A stretch of 64,000 nucleotides of DNA. Origin: Planctopirus ephydatiae (lineage in GTDB: Bacteria > Planctomycetota > Planctomycetia > Planctomycetales > Planctomycetaceae). The stretch is from positions 124,001 to 188,000 of the forward strand of contig NZ_CP036299.1 in NCBI RefSeq assembly GCF_007752345.1, read 5' to 3'. The notes below the pieces were generated by a model. It worked only from the letters and a program-made list of their open reading frames with translations, was not told where the DNA came from and searched no databases. Position 1 is the first letter of the stretch. Each line of letters opens with the position of its first letter. Below, piece by piece: positions 28,206 to 38,462 of this stretch. Both the position numbers and the translations under genes were made by a program.

Positions 28206-28994
28206 TTAAGCCAACGGCGCTGGCCAACCCAAAAGCCGGAGTGCATTCGCAGTCGTTGTCGTCGCCAGTTCGTGTCGATCGATTTGCCTCGCATCGGCAA
28301 GCTTACCCAACGTGTAACGGACATGGGCCGGTTCGTTCCGTTTTCCACGCAAAGGAACCGGAGCCAGATACGGCGCGTCAGTCTCAATCAGAATCCGGTC
28401 GAGAGGTGCTTCTGTCGCCACAGCCAGGAGTGCCTCGTTGCGTTTGTAAGTAATCATCCCGGAAAACGACAGATACAAACCCAGCTCCAGACATTTCCGG
28501 GCTGTCTCGGCACTTCCTGCAAACGAGTGCATCAAGCCGCACAGCGGAGCAATCCGCGACATCTCTTCGAGTAACAGCAGCGTTTCAGGCTCTGCATCCC
28601 GGCAATGGACAATAAAAGGCTTCTTCACTTCCCACGATAGCTCGATATGTCGTCGGAAATAATCCTGCTGCAACTCGATGGGTGTCTGCTTCCAATACTG
28701 ATCCAGACCGGTTTCACCCACAGCCAGCACCAGCGGATGACGTGCCATCTGGCAGATCTCGCTCCAGTCGGTGGGCTGAGTCCCAGAGCAGTAATTCGGA
28801 TGAATCCCCACAGCAGCCCGCACGTGAAGCTCCCGCTCGGCAAGTTCAATCGCTCGCTGACTGCTGGCCAAAGTCGTGCCAATCGAGAGCATGCGGGTGA
28901 CACCCAGGGCAATCGCCCGCTCGATCACATCGTCCCGCTCATTCAAAAAGGCATCTTCATCGAGATGACAATGTGTATCGAACAATTCATCCAT
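28206..28994 (-). CDS. tatD: TatD-family metal-dependent hydrolase (DNase)
   Basis: TatD proteins are 3'-5' exonucleases with a TIM-barrel metal site. The 262-residue sequence has the N-terminal FDTHCHLDEDAF (two His ligands), GIHPNY, LAVGETGLDQYW (Glu), FIVHCRDAEPETL (His), LMHSFAGSAE (His) and ILIETDAPYLAPVPLRGKRN (Asp). It reads in the same direction as the isomerase-like gene that follows it. Confidence 0.92.
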   Translation of the reverse strand: MDELFDTHCHLDEDAFLNERDDVIERAIALGVTRMLSIGTTLASSQRAIELAERELHVRAAVGIHPNYCSGTQPTDWSEICQMARHPLVLAVGETGLDQYWKQTPIELQQDYFRRHIELSWEVKKPFIVHCRDAEPETLLLLEEMSRIAPLCGLMHSFAGSAETARKCLELGLYLSFSGMITYKRNEALLAVATEAPLDRILIETDAPYLAPVPLRGKRNEPAHVRYTLGKLADARQIDRHELATTTTANALRLLGWPAPLA

Positions 28995-29427
28995 GGAATT
29001 TCAGAACACCCGATTGAAGGTCGCGGCACTGCCCGCACACTTGCCCGTTAAAACGATCAGCATGGCTTGTCAAAACTTTGCAAAACAACAACTTAGAATG
29101 ATCACTATCTCCAACTGCCATCCGGATTGCAAAAGAACCTCCTGCGAGCCGTTTTACAAGCACCTTGCCGGGCGCCCAAATCTCCGTTCAGCACTTGCAT
29201 CTGCAGGGAATGATTCTGTTGCAGTCTGATGAATGGACTCTCAGAATTCATACTGAACTTTTCCAGACCAGCTCTCTGTATTGTAGATGTTCAGACTCAG
29301 TGAGCGAGCTTTTGAACGAGTCCCCGGCTGGTCGAAGATCCCGGTCGGCTTGCGTTCCTTCCCGCTGGCTGACAGGCTGTGAGTCATATCACTGTCAACG
29401 CTCTTCCTTAGATAATGGTCCTTGTCG
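28995..29427. other. Divergent spacer between tatD and thiG
   Basis: No gene. I looked for a TPP riboswitch ahead of thiG (CTGAGA and GAACCTGA-type words in order) and did not find one. Confidence 0.45.
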
Positions 29428-30273
29428 ATGTCTGCAGATCAACCCGGAACTTCGCTTCCCCGTTTCAAAGTCGGAAGCCATGAGCTTTCTTCCCGACTGA
29501 TTGTCGGCACAGGCAAGTACACCACCTTTGAAGAAATGCGCGATTGCCTGGCTCTCAGTGGTGCCGATGTGGTCACTGTGGCAGTCCGGCGTGAGCGGTT
29601 GGTCGATAAAGAAGGCCGCAACATTCTCGACTTCATCGACCTCGAAAAAACCACCATTCTGCCCAATACGGCTGGTTGCTTCACCGCCGAAGATGCGGTC
29701 CGCACGGCCCGGCTGGGGCGGGAGATTCTCGAAGGGCTTGAAAACCCCGGTGCAAGCTGGGTCAAACTCGAAGTTCTTGGAGATAAGAAGACGCTGCTCC
29801 CTGATCCGATCGCCACCGTGGAAGCCACACGCCAGCTGGTGAAAGATGGCTTTGAAGTGCTGGTCTATACGACCGATGACCCGATCACAGCCAAACGGTT
29901 GAAAGACGAAGGGGCTGTTTCGGTCATGCCGGCGGGTTCGCCAATTGGCAGCGGGCAAGGTGTGCTCAATCCCAACAATATCCGCATTTGCCTCGAGTAC
30001 CTTAAAGAGAACGACCCGGATTACCCGGTGATTGTCGATGCAGGAGTGGGCACAGCGAGCGATGTGGCCTTTGCCATGGAGTTGGGTTGCGATGCCGTCC
30101 TGCTCAATACTGCCATTGCAAGCGCTGCCCAGACGCGGGACATGGCCGTGGCCATGAAGCTGGCCTGCCAGGCGGGTTATCTCGCAGCGCGGGCCGGGCG
30201 CATTCCCCGTAAGTTGTATGCGACCGCCTCGAGCCCGGAAACCGGATTGATTTCTCCCGCAGTGCGGGGTTAG
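29428..30273 (+). CDS. thiG: Thiazole synthase
   Basis: Makes the thiazole phosphate moiety of thiamin from 1-deoxy-xylulose 5-phosphate, dehydroglycine and ThiS thiocarboxylate. The 281-residue TIM barrel shows [35 protein letters not shown], the Schiff-base Lys113 in [22 protein letters not shown] and [18 protein letters not shown]. Start ATG 29428; a TTG six bases earlier is in frame. No thiS or other thi gene is adjacent. Confidence 0.96.
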   Translation: MSADQPGTSLPRFKVGSHELSSRLIVGTGKYTTFEEMRDCLALSGADVVTVAVRRERLVDKEGRNILDFIDLEKTTILPNTAGCFTAEDAVRTARLGREILEGLENPGASWVKLEVLGDKKTLLPDPIATVEATRQLVKDGFEVLVYTTDDPITAKRLKDEGAVSVMPAGSPIGSGQGVLNPNNIRICLEYLKENDPDYPVIVDAGVGTASDVAFAMELGCDAVLLNTAIASAAQTRDMAVAMKLACQAGYLAARAGRIPRKLYATASSPETGLISPAVRG

Positions 30274-30342
30274 CCGTTCACATTCTGACAGATGGTCGAC
30301 TGATAACTCACACGCTGTTGCTCAATCGATGGAAAACGCGAC

Positions 30343-31359
30343 ATGTCCGACGTAATAGATATTGACGGTGTCTCGCTGCATCTCTCTTCGCCCGATCACA
30401 CGCAGGAGCAGTGGATTGGTCAACGCGAAGTGCTGATGCAGCTTCTGGCCTGCTGGCTGGTGGTCGACGATCGCGATCTGCCGCTCTCTCCCCGCCTGAT
30501 TGGTGCCCCAGGGATTGGCAAAACCACTCTGGCCATTGCTGCAGGCCGACAGCGCGGGCAGGAGGTTTACATCTATCAATGTACGGCCGACACCCGCCCC
30601 GAAGACCTGCTGGTGACACCTGTCCTCGCGGAAGACGGGAAGATTCGCTACCACGCTTCGGCCCTCGTCACAGCCATGATTCGTGGTGGAGTCTGCATTC
30701 TCGATGAAGGGAACCGCATGAATGAGAAGTCGTGGGCCAGTCTGGCTCCGCTCCTCGATCATCGCCGGTATGCGGAATCGATTGTGGCAGGGATTACCAT
30801 TCAGGCCCATCGCGATTTTCGCTGTGCAGTCACCATGAATGAAGACGAATCGACGTTTGAGATTCCCGATTACATTCTCAGTCGCTTACAGCCCACGTTG
30901 ACGCTTGGTCATCCGGCTCGTGAAGATGAACTGGCGATCCTGCGCTATCATCTGCCGTTTGCTGCCGAAGATATTCTGAACCTCACCGTTGAGTTTCTGC
31001 AGCAATCGCACGGATTGAAGCTCGACTTTTCAACGCGAGATGGCATCAACGTCCTGCGGTATGCCATGAAACGGGCTGCTCAAGACCCGGAACACCCCTT
31101 GGCGCGCGATGAAGCCTGGCGGCAGTCTCTCGAAGCCTGTTTAGGTTCGGAAGCTCTTGATCTCGATCGTCTGGCAGCCAAAAACCGGCAGACTCTGGGT
31201 GGAGATGTGATGCCCATGGGCCTGGGAGACTTCTTCTTCTCGCCCAACGACCCGCTTCATCCTGACCGTCATGACGACGACGATGAAGACGATGATCTGG
31301 ATGACGATGATGACGACATGTACGACGATGACGAAGACGATCGTCCTTCACGCCGGTGA
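30343..31359 (+). CDS. MoxR-type AAA+ ATPase with a poly-Asp tail
   Basis: AAA+ ATPase with Walker [13 protein letters not shown], Walker [16 protein letters not shown], sensor-1 [10 protein letters not shown] and an arginine-finger region [12 protein letters not shown]. MoxR-family ATPases act as chaperones that insert metals or mature protein complexes, often beside a VWA protein, but none is adjacent here. The last 35 residues are almost pure Asp/Glu ([19 protein letters not shown]), an extension outside the ATPase fold whose role is unknown. Confidence 0.8.
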   Translation: MSDVIDIDGVSLHLSSPDHTQEQWIGQREVLMQLLACWLVVDDRDLPLSPRLIGAPGIGKTTLAIAAGRQRGQEVYIYQCTADTRPEDLLVTPVLAEDGKIRYHASALVTAMIRGGVCILDEGNRMNEKSWASLAPLLDHRRYAESIVAGITIQAHRDFRCAVTMNEDESTFEIPDYILSRLQPTLTLGHPAREDELAILRYHLPFAAEDILNLTVEFLQQSHGLKLDFSTRDGINVLRYAMKRAAQDPEHPLARDEAWRQSLEACLGSEALDLDRLAAKNRQTLGGDVMPMGLGDFFFSPNDPLHPDRHDDDDEDDDLDDDDDDMYDDDEDDRPSRR

Positions 31360-31428
31360 TGGACGCTTACAAATGAGTCAGTTGGATGCCGCGGCTTCTT
31401 ATCTTCGTACGGAGTACGATGACTGGGT

Positions 31429-31463
31429 GTCTGGGGTCAGATATCTTCGTTTGACCCCAGGTC
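31429..31463. terminator. Hairpin in the moxR-propeller convergent spacer
   Basis: CTGGGGTCA and TGACCCCAG form a 9-bp stem with a loop of about 12 bases. It could end either the MoxR-type gene or, on the other strand, the propeller gene; no T run is present. Confidence 0.4.
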
Positions 31464-31573
31464 ATGAGGTACAGTTCGTTCATGGCGAACTTCCTCGAAA
31501 GTCATGAAGCATGTTTTCGGGTACATTTGTGTCGGCAGCGCTATGTAACTGGGGGCGGGTGCAGATCTGCGCC

Positions 31574-31621
31574 GTCTCTCCCACGCAGACGTGGGTGAGG
31601 GTTCCACAGTTGGCTGGCCCA
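31574..31621 (+). repeat. Dispersed repeat family B, copy 1
   Basis: CTCTCCCACGCAGACGTGGG, then TGAGGGTTCCACAGTTGGCT. CCCACG/CGTGGG is a short palindrome. Related copies at 27160, 35321, 37399, 39246 and 42681. Confidence 0.7.
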
Positions 31622-31698
31622 TCCCAAATTGGTGATAAGCAGGTTTACTTGGGATGTGAGCGGGGTATGCAAAGTACAGTTAAATCGTAGAATCTGTA

Positions 31699-33054
31699 TC
31701 AGTTGCCGTCGGCGGGGGGATTGTCGGCGGCTGGTTCAGTGCCGGGTTCGGGTTCGAACTCGGGCATCAGTGGCAGGCGGTCGGGATAGCGATGGAATGT
31801 GGGATAGGGCCGCCCGGTCGGACGCAGACAGACCACAGTTCCATTGGCGGTGGACAGATACAGCCTGTCGGTGCGGTCGTTCGCCACGCGATAACTGTAG
31901 TGACGAACTGGCAAAGAACCTGTCACTTTCCCTTCAGATCGCGAGAGCATCAGGAGGTTCATATTGGCATCGCTGGCATAAACACTGTTGCCACCGACTG
32001 CGACAAACTGAGTGATGGCTTTGTTCCACCAGCGCTGGGTTCCTGCGGAGGTCGACATGCAGTACATGCCGCCCCGATCTGGAGTGACAAAGAGGTCGTT
32101 TCCGACGACATGAGGTGCTTTGCGGATGGGCAAACCGGTCGAGAAGTCCCAGTTCACACTGCCGTTTTCGGCATCGATGGAATAGAAGGTGAAATCTTCG
32201 GAAGCGAGATAGAGAGAGCGGCCGGAAAGTGCCATAGGAGCGACAATGGGTGCGTCGGTCTCAAACTGGAAGGCTAATCGACGATCACGGGCTGAGACGG
32301 CATAGACCGAACCATCTCGACTGGCGAACTTCACCAGGCGGCCACCGGCAATGGGTGTCGAGGTAATTTCACCAGCGGCTTTGTACTTCCAGACAAACGC
32401 ATCATATGACCATTGAGGCAACCGCTGTTCGAGATAGAGTTCGCGAATCCGCTTCAGACTGAAGGCGTAGACGCTGCCGTTGAGTGTTCCGTAGTAGACA
32501 TGGTCATCATCGAGGGCGGCACCTGTCGAAGGGGCACCGGGCAGGCGGAGCGTCCAGAGGATTTTGCCCGTTCGCTTTTGCATGCAGACCATTTTGGTAC
32601 CGACGATGACTATGCATTCTGTCTCGTTCGCAGCGATGGGAAACATGGGGTCGTCGTTTGAGCCTAGAAGAACGGCCCAGAGCTTGCGGCCATCTTCGGC
32701 ATCGAAGGCTGTGACGTGGCCGGACGTGGCCTGAACGTAAAGATTGTCTTCATCAATGACGATGTGGGCAATTTTGTCGCGCGAAGGATTGAAGACGGCC
32801 TGTCCCCACCAGGCACGCTCCAGACCAATGGCCTGGGCCTGATCCTGTGTGATGAGACCTGAAGTCTGCTGGGCCTGCACTGGAGTCAGATCACCGAAGC
32901 TGCCTGCCAGCAACAGTGCGGGAAGGATGGCCCAGACGGCGCGGCGAAACCATACAACGCTGCGAAGTCCGGGCAGAGAGGCCAGAACACCCCAGTTCGC
33001 AAAGCGGCGACTCTCGACGGGAATGACTGCTGTACCGAGAACGTCTGCATTCAT
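31699..33054 (-). CDS. PQQ-like beta-propeller protein, exported
   Basis: A 451-residue protein with an N-terminal membrane segment (VWAILPALLLAGSFG, ending near VQAQQ), probably a signal sequence, and a propeller of at least six blades. Blade motifs include HVTAFDAEDGRKLWAV, MVCMQKRTGKILWTL, SIDAENGSVNWDF and CMSTSAGTQRWWNK. Such outer-membrane-assembly-like (BamB type) or enzyme-associated propellers are abundant in planctomycetes; no PQQ site is evident. The C-terminus is a Pro/Glu tail. ATG 33054 is chosen; the frame is open 21 codons more. Confidence 0.8.
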   Translation of the reverse strand: MNADVLGTAVIPVESRRFANWGVLASLPGLRSVVWFRRAVWAILPALLLAGSFGDLTPVQAQQTSGLITQDQAQAIGLERAWWGQAVFNPSRDKIAHIVIDEDNLYVQATSGHVTAFDAEDGRKLWAVLLGSNDDPMFPIAANETECIVIVGTKMVCMQKRTGKILWTLRLPGAPSTGAALDDDHVYYGTLNGSVYAFSLKRIRELYLEQRLPQWSYDAFVWKYKAAGEITSTPIAGGRLVKFASRDGSVYAVSARDRRLAFQFETDAPIVAPMALSGRSLYLASEDFTFYSIDAENGSVNWDFSTGLPIRKAPHVVGNDLFVTPDRGGMYCMSTSAGTQRWWNKAITQFVAVGGNSVYASDANMNLLMLSRSEGKVTGSLPVRHYSYRVANDRTDRLYLSTANGTVVCLRPTGRPYPTFHRYPDRLPLMPEFEPEPGTEPAADNPPADGN

Positions 33055-33608
33055 AGAACAACCTGAACCGTTATATCTGGCAGGAATCACTTTGCAGGAG
33101 ATCAAACTTTCCGCCACACACAGGCAGCCGGAAAATCATGACAAACCACTGGATCCGTACGACTGAATTCACCCGGAAACTTCTGGACATCGACTCGATG
33201 GGAGAACCTCATAGATGCTGATGACCTTGTGGAAGATCCCTTTCGAAACCTACCACAGAATCGACTGTACAAGAGCAATCCCAACCAAAAGGGAGTCGGG
33301 CCTTGAAAAAACCGCGCCTCCAGGCAGCAGATTTCCACCAATCCCCCCAGCTCGACATGAGTGATTCTATCGCTCGCAGAACACCAAACGCCAGCCGCAT
33401 CCATCGGTGAATTTGAGCTTTCATCCAGTTGTTCCGGGCTCGATTCGCCCATGGTTTGGCAAAATTCTGGCGCTTTTGCCGATTGTCGGGTTCTTGCGGG
33501 TTGTCTGGTGTGAATTTGGAGATCTGTCTTCTCGAAGTTTCGGGAGATTCTGCCAGTGGAAGTTCAGGGTGAATTCGCCCTTCTGGTAGAGAGTCGAACC
33601 GTTTTTCC
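33055..33608. other. Divergent spacer, no feature recognised
   Basis: Some 550 bases between the propeller and HEAT-type genes. No convincing protein; must hold two promoters. Confidence 0.4.
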
Positions 33609-35132
33609 ATGACTCAGATTCCGAAAAGTATTTACAATGCGGTTGGCTTTTTCAGGCATGTGGATTTCGTCATGGTTCGAATTCTTCGCGACTCGTGGGA
33701 TCAAAGAGCAGGGTCATTGCCCTCCGGCATGGGCCGCTGGGTGCGTGGCCATGTCGTGGTCGCGCTGTGCATGCTGGTGGGAATGGGATTCCTGGTTTCT
33801 TCGGCACAGGCGGATGTGATTAAGCTGGTGACCGGAGGGGAGATTCGCGGCAAGCTCAGCAAGCCGCTGTCTGTTGCCAAAGCGGTGACTCCCAGCAAGC
33901 CGGCTCCCAACAAACCAGATCCAGGGACTCCAGAGTCTTCCTCGTCGGCACAAACTCCACCGGTTCAACCTGCGATGGGCGATGAGCCGGTCACGATTCT
34001 GCTGGCGACGGGTGGTGAGGTGACGATTCTTCGCTCACAGATTGCGTTTGTTACGCCGCGTTCACCAGTGGCTGAGGAATATGAAACCCGGGCCGAGGAG
34101 GTCACTGATACTGTTGAAGCGCGGTGGGAGCTGGCCAACTGGGCACGTCAGCGTGGTCTGACTAAACAGCGTGAAGAACAACTGCGCGAGATTCTTCGTC
34201 TCGATCCTGAGGATGAAAAAGCTCATCAAGGGCTGAACCATACGTTTCAGGAGGGGAAGTGGGTTGATCGCGATGAATGGATGATGGCCAAAGGGTATGT
34301 GAAGTATAAAGGCCGGTACATCACTTTGCAGGAGCTTGAACTTCTGGAGCGGAGCAAAGCCGAACTTGAAGCCGAACAGGCCTGGTTCCCGAAAATTCGT
34401 TTGTGGATGAACTGGCTGGCAAGTGAAAATCCGCAGCGGAATGCGGAGGGTCTATTCCAGTTCGAGCAACTGACTGATCCGGATGCCACAGCGGCGATTG
34501 AACGCTTTGTGATGAAAGATGCCCGCAGGAACTTTCGTCTCGTGGGGATCAGTTCTCTCTCGAAGCTCAAGGGAGAACGTCCTGCGACGGCACTCGCCCG
34601 CGCTGCCCTGTTCGATGACGATCTGGAGATTCGCTACAGCGCTGTCAGTGGTGTGGCTGAAGAATTTCTCCCCCAGGCGCGCGGCTTCTGGTCTCGTCAT
34701 CTCAAGCATGATCTGAATGCGGTTGTGTGCCGGGCCGGGCGGGCATTGCTGGTGAAAGGGGATGATTCATCCATCGACCCGTTGATTGAGGCTCTGGTGA
34801 CGAGGCATCGATATCAGGTGCAGGTGCCGGTGACAGATGGTGCGAGTGCCACGGGTTTGCGCTCGGGCGGCTCGACATCTTCACCACTGATACCGGGGGC
34901 CAACAATCGGATTTTTCTGCCTGATGGTCAGGTCATCAATGGAGGGGGGACGATTGTTCCCGATACGATGACGCCACGTCCGATGAAGACGATCACTGTC
35001 GAGCAGGTGCATCAGAACGAAGAAGTCCGCGAGGCGTTGATGAAGCTGACGGGCCAGAATTTCGGGTTCGATCAGCGGACCTGGCGCCTGTGGCGATCGG
35101 CTCAGAAGGCAGGGGCTTTACCACCGGCGTGA
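33609..35132 (+). CDS. Exported HEAT-repeat-like protein
   Basis: A 507-residue protein with an export signal (VVVALCMLVGMGFLVSSAQA), then a short beta segment with VIKLVTGGEIRGKL, a Pro-rich linker (residues 85-120), a second VTILLATGGEVTILR segment, a helical part with TPR-like spacing (REILRLDPEDEKAHQGLNH) and helices of HEAT character (YSAVSGVAEEFLPQARGF). Function unknown. ATG at 33609 gives a long N-region before the signal; ATG 33672 gives a more ordinary signal peptide. Confidence 0.7.
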   Translation: MTQIPKSIYNAVGFFRHVDFVMVRILRDSWDQRAGSLPSGMGRWVRGHVVVALCMLVGMGFLVSSAQADVIKLVTGGEIRGKLSKPLSVAKAVTPSKPAPNKPDPGTPESSSSAQTPPVQPAMGDEPVTILLATGGEVTILRSQIAFVTPRSPVAEEYETRAEEVTDTVEARWELANWARQRGLTKQREEQLREILRLDPEDEKAHQGLNHTFQEGKWVDRDEWMMAKGYVKYKGRYITLQELELLERSKAELEAEQAWFPKIRLWMNWLASENPQRNAEGLFQFEQLTDPDATAAIERFVMKDARRNFRLVGISSLSKLKGERPATALARAALFDDDLEIRYSAVSGVAEEFLPQARGFWSRHLKHDLNAVVCRAGRALLVKGDDSSIDPLIEALVTRHRYQVQVPVTDGASATGLRSGGSTSSPLIPGANNRIFLPDGQVINGGGTIVPDTMTPRPMKTITVEQVHQNEEVREALMKLTGQNFGFDQRTWRLWRSAQKAGALPPA

Positions 35133-35154
35133 TGCCTGAACGAAGTTTTTTTGT

Positions 35155-35211
35155 TCCTTCTCCCGTTCCGACGGGAAAAGGCCGGGATGAGGGGACTCGA
35201 ACGTATTGGGC
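35155..35211 (+). repeat. Dispersed repeat family C, copy 2
   Basis: CCTTCTCCCGTTCCGACGGG, AAAAGGCCGGGATGAGGGGA and CGAACGTATTGGGCG. Nearly identical to the copy at 53056. Confidence 0.75.
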
Positions 35212-35320
35212 GTTCTCTCAACGAGCGGCGTTAACGCAGCATGCTCTACATCTCTGGCTAAGAGCAGTCAATCGACGCCCCTGCGGCACCCCTTGTGACT
35301 CAGGCATATCGCTTGGGAAG

Positions 35321-35380
35321 ACCCTCACCCGGCACTCCGTGCCATCCTCTCCCATGAGGACGTGGGCGAGGGTTCCAGAG
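35321..35380 (+). repeat. Dispersed repeat family B, copy 2
   Basis: ACCCTCACCCGGCACTCCGT, then CCTCTCCCATGAGGACGTGG and GCGAGGGTTCCAGAG. It carries an insertion relative to the copy at 42681. Confidence 0.65.
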
Positions 35381-35660
35381 AGGTCTCTTCCGGGAGAGTA
35401 GGCGAAGGTTTCGGAGTTAGCTGGTCCACCCTGGAAATGCCATGACACCTGGTGAGATGATGGGTGGATGAGCAGTGGCGAAAACTTCCCCGGGGAGACG
35501 CACTAGCCGATCTTGTGCGGGACTGATATTTTGACGGGGCGCTCAGGGAGGTTTTGTGGCTGATTCGTGTGAACCATTTGTTTTCATGATCAGTGTCGAT
35601 ACGTGCGGTGTTTTGTGATGGCATGCGAATCACAACTTGCAAGAGCGAGTTGAGGATTGC

Positions 35661-35716
35661 GCGAACATGCTTGCCCAGAGCTGCAAGCATGGCACATAGA
35701 TCGCAAGCATGGCACG
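35661..35716 (-). repeat. Dispersed palindromic repeat, copy 4 (inverted)
   Basis: Core CATGCTTGC-CCAGAGCT-GCAAGCATG at 35666-35691 is the exact reverse complement of copy 1's core; a half unit GCAAGCATGGCACG follows at 35703-35716. Confidence 0.8.
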
Positions 35717-35793
35717 CAGGTCGCTGCTTCACGCACAAAACACTGTTTCAAATGGTGATGCGTATAAGTTTTCGTTCTGAGGGATGACGAAAG

Positions 35794-37224
35794 ATGACTG
35801 GTTTGCCTGCGATGACTGCACCAGCAAAGCCTGAGACATTCGATTTTGATGTCCTGGTGATTGGCTCCGGGCCGGGTGGCGAAGGGGCGGCGATGCAGGC
35901 CGCCAAGCATGGTAAACGTGTGGGGATGGTCGAGAAGTACCATCAGATTGGTGGGAACTGCACTCATCGCGGCACCATCCCTTCGAAGGCTTTGCGCTAT
36001 GCGATCTTCCAGATGATGGAAGTGAATTCGAACAAGCTGTTTGCGGAACATGGTCTGTCGGCTCATTTGAGTTTTCAGAAACTCCGCCGGACAGCCCGGG
36101 CGGTGATTGAACGCCAGGTACAGATGCGCAGCACCTTTTATGAGCGGAACGACGTGCCTGTCCTCAAGGGGACTGCCAAGTTCATCGATCAGCATACGAT
36201 TCTGGTTACAGAACATGATGAAGGTCATAAGCTGGTGACCGCGGAACACATTGTGGTGGCGACGGGTTCGCGGCCTTATCGACCAGCCGAAGTTGATTTC
36301 AATCACCCGCGAGTCTTTGACAGCGATACGATTCTTGATCTGGCTTACGACGTGCGCTCGGCAACGGTCTATGGCGCGGGGGTGATTGGCTGTGAATATG
36401 CCAGCATGTTCCGGAACCTGGATTGCAAGGTGAACCTCGTCAATACTCGCGATAAGCTCTTGGAGTTTCTCGACGAGGAGATTGTCGATGCGCTCAGCTA
36501 TCACTTCCGCGATCGCGGCATGCTGATTCGACATCACGAGACACTCGACTTTGTGGAACCTCGCGAAGATTGCGTGATTGTCCACTTAAAATCGGGCAAA
36601 CAGCTCAGGACTGATATTCTGTTGTATGCCGCTGGGCGAACGGGCAACACGGATGATATGAACCTGGAAGCTGTCGGAATCACGCCCGATCAACGCGGGA
36701 ATCTCAAGGTCAATGACCATTACCAGACGGCTATCCCGACGATTTACGCAGTGGGAGATGTGATTGGCTTCCCGGCTCTGGCGAGTGCGGCGTATTCGCA
36801 GGGCCGGCATGCCGCCTCGCACCTGTTGGGAGAAGACCAACTGGTGGGGATTGGCGAGATTCCCACCGGGATTTATACGAGCCCGGAGATCAGCTCGATT
36901 GGAAAGACCGAACGCGAGTTGACGGAAGCGAAAGTCCCCTATGAAGTGGGACATTCGCAGTTCAAGAGTCTCGCTCGTGCACAGATTACGGGGCAGACGA
37001 CCGGGATGCTCAAGATTCTGTTCCACCGCGAGACGTTGGAGATTCTGGGGATCCACTGTTTTGGTGCCAATGCGAGTGAGATTATTCACATTGGTCAGGC
37101 CATTATGGCCCAGCCGGCCCCGAACAACACGCTGCTCTATTTCATCAACACAACGTTCAACTATCCGACGATGGCCGAGGCGTATCGTGTGGCGGCATTG
37201 AATGGGTTTAACCGGGTGGCGTGA
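35794..37224 (+). CDS. sthA: Soluble pyridine nucleotide transhydrogenase
   Basis: Balances NADPH and NADH in the cytoplasm. The 476-residue flavoprotein has an FAD site [19 protein letters not shown], and the sequence [13 protein letters not shown] with Cys56 but Thr61 in place of the second redox cysteine, the mark that separates SthA from dihydrolipoamide dehydrogenases. A second nucleotide site reads [15 protein letters not shown], followed by [20 protein letters not shown] and a dimerisation domain ending in the expected [22 protein letters not shown] lies ten bases before the ATG. Confidence 0.95.
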   Translation: MTGLPAMTAPAKPETFDFDVLVIGSGPGGEGAAMQAAKHGKRVGMVEKYHQIGGNCTHRGTIPSKALRYAIFQMMEVNSNKLFAEHGLSAHLSFQKLRRTARAVIERQVQMRSTFYERNDVPVLKGTAKFIDQHTILVTEHDEGHKLVTAEHIVVATGSRPYRPAEVDFNHPRVFDSDTILDLAYDVRSATVYGAGVIGCEYASMFRNLDCKVNLVNTRDKLLEFLDEEIVDALSYHFRDRGMLIRHHETLDFVEPREDCVIVHLKSGKQLRTDILLYAAGRTGNTDDMNLEAVGITPDQRGNLKVNDHYQTAIPTIYAVGDVIGFPALASAAYSQGRHAASHLLGEDQLVGIGEIPTGIYTSPEISSIGKTERELTEAKVPYEVGHSQFKSLARAQITGQTTGMLKILFHRETLEILGIHCFGANASEIIHIGQAIMAQPAPNNTLLYFINTTFNYPTMAEAYRVAALNGFNRVA

Positions 37225-37285
37225 AGGTGGGTGGGGAGTTGATGGTTGTTGGTTGGGAGTGGGAAAACGGCTCTGAAGATCGTGG

Positions 37286-37311
37286 CATGCTTGCGGCCCG
37301 GAGCAAGCATG
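37286..37311 (+). repeat. Dispersed palindromic repeat, copy 5
   Basis: CATGCTTGC-GGCCCGGA-GCAAGCATG: arms conserved, loop changed to another sequence. It lies between sthA and the first gene (read rightmost to leftmost) of the phage block's distal end. Confidence 0.75.
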
Positions 37312-37398
37312 TTGTCCTGCTTGTTCAAGAAGAATTTTCGGGGCAAACCGGCATGCTCACTCCGAGCCGTGAGCAGGGCACGACGATGCAGAAAGTCG

Positions 37399-37440
37399 CC
37401 CTCACCCGGCCTATTCCCGACAGACCGGGCGAGGGTTCAA
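37399..37440 (+). repeat. Dispersed repeat family B, copy 3
   Basis: CCCTCACCCGGCCTATTCCC, then GACAGACCGGGCGAGGGTTC. It reaches the stop codon of the neighbouring glycosyltransferase gene. Confidence 0.6.
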
Positions 37441-38462
37441 GGCGGGGGCAGGAGTTGCTTGAGGCGGGTGGCGAAGGCGGGGAGTGAGAAGTGCTTTCCT
37501 GCGTGGCTTTGCAGAGTCTGGCGAAGGGATTGGCAGGGGGCGGGCTCTGTGATCATCCAGTGGAGATCGTCTGAAAAATCGGCGGGGGAATGGCATTGGC
37601 CGCGCTGGCGCTTTGTACATGCTTCCACCCGGAATTCGCTGGTCATCGGGAACTGTTCGCAGAAGCCGCCCTGGGCATCGCAGATCGGAAATGTTCCGGC
37701 GAGCATGGCTTCGGCAAGGACGCGGCCAAAGCTTTCAGTCAGCCGGGGCTGTGTATAGAGCCAGGCATCCCATTGGCAAAGCCAGTGTCGGGCGGACCAG
37801 CCGGCGGGATGGAAGGTGATGCGGCTCTGGCAGGCTTCCTTCAAGGCGGGCTGGCGAAGAGCAGGGCAGCCAACGAATTCCCACCAGATCTGCGGGAATT
37901 GTTTCGCCCAGTTCGCGTAGAGCGGGATCAGCTCTTCGGGAAACTTTCTGGCAGTGGGAGTGCAGAGGCGGCCCACGCGGAATGAACCGGGTGGCGGGGT
38001 GATGGATGAGCCGATTGGTGGTGGAACATCGTGGGGATCGGGAACACCTTGCCAGAGGACTGTTCCTGCAAGCTGGGCCTGTTGTTTGAGCCAATGGGAA
38101 CAGAAGACGAGTTGATGGGCCTTGACCAGTGACGTGGCTGAATGGGCGTAAACAACCGTGGGACAAGGCCAGCGTGCGAGTTGCCAGCGGGCCGGTGTGT
38201 TATGGAGCAACAGCACGGGTTGTGCGTGTGAGTGTTGAATCTGTGCGACGGTCTCGCACAAAGCCGCCTGAAACTGGGAGAGATTGCAGCCGGCGAGCGA
38301 GTGGATGGGGACGGGAGCAAAGGCGGCCTGAGTTTCGCGCGTGATGGGACTGAGCGAAAAGAGGCTGTGCTGCCAATCGGGAAGTGCCCGCGTGACAGAC
38401 CAGGCACAGGCCGCTGTGCCACCCACAATCTGGCCCACGTTGATGACTTGAATCAGGTGCAT
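37437..38462 (-). CDS. Glycosyltransferase, GT4-like (GT-B fold)
   Basis: A 341-residue protein with a GT1/GT4-type layout: the N-terminal VINVGQIVGGTAACAWSV loop, a middle part LVKAHQLVFCSHWLKQ, and the C-terminal donor-site segment WLYTQPRLTESFGRVLAEAMLAG, where the E-x(7)-E-like element is E-S-F-G-R-V-L-A-E. It would transfer a sugar from a nucleotide donor. It overlaps the GT2-like gene upstream by ten bases, so the two are one transcript, at the distal end of the virion gene block. The acceptor could be the Ser-rich tail protein nearby; this is inference. Confidence 0.8.
   Translation of the reverse strand: MHLIQVINVGQIVGGTAACAWSVTRALPDWQHSLFSLSPITRETQAAFAPVPIHSLAGCNLSQFQAALCETVAQIQHSHAQPVLLLHNTPARWQLARWPCPTVVYAHSATSLVKAHQLVFCSHWLKQQAQLAGTVLWQGVPDPHDVPPPIGSSITPPPGSFRVGRLCTPTARKFPEELIPLYANWAKQFPQIWWEFVGCPALRQPALKEACQSRITFHPAGWSARHWLCQWDAWLYTQPRLTESFGRVLAEAMLAGTFPICDAQGGFCEQFPMTSEFRVEACTKRQRGQCHSPADFSDDLHWMITEPAPCQSLRQTLQSHAGKHFSLPAFATRLKQLLPPP

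Larger units (their letters stand above)
31360..31698. other. Intergenic with hairpin and repeats
   Basis: Contains an inverted repeat at 31429-31463 and a family B repeat at 31574-31621. A 43-codon frame from ATG 31374 exists but is not convincing. Confidence 0.45.
35133..35793. other. Gene-free stretch dense in dispersed repeats
   Basis: Contains family C (35155-35211), family B (35321-35380) and the palindromic family (35666-35691, with an extra half copy to 35716). No protein seen. Confidence 0.55.

Noticed and set aside
28995-29427. TPP riboswitch ahead of thiG
   Set aside because: The conserved CTGAGA and GAACCTGA-type words are not present in order.
31374-31505. A 43-codon frame starting MSQLDAAASYLR
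   Set aside because: It crosses a hairpin and a repeat, has poor composition and no neighbour logic.
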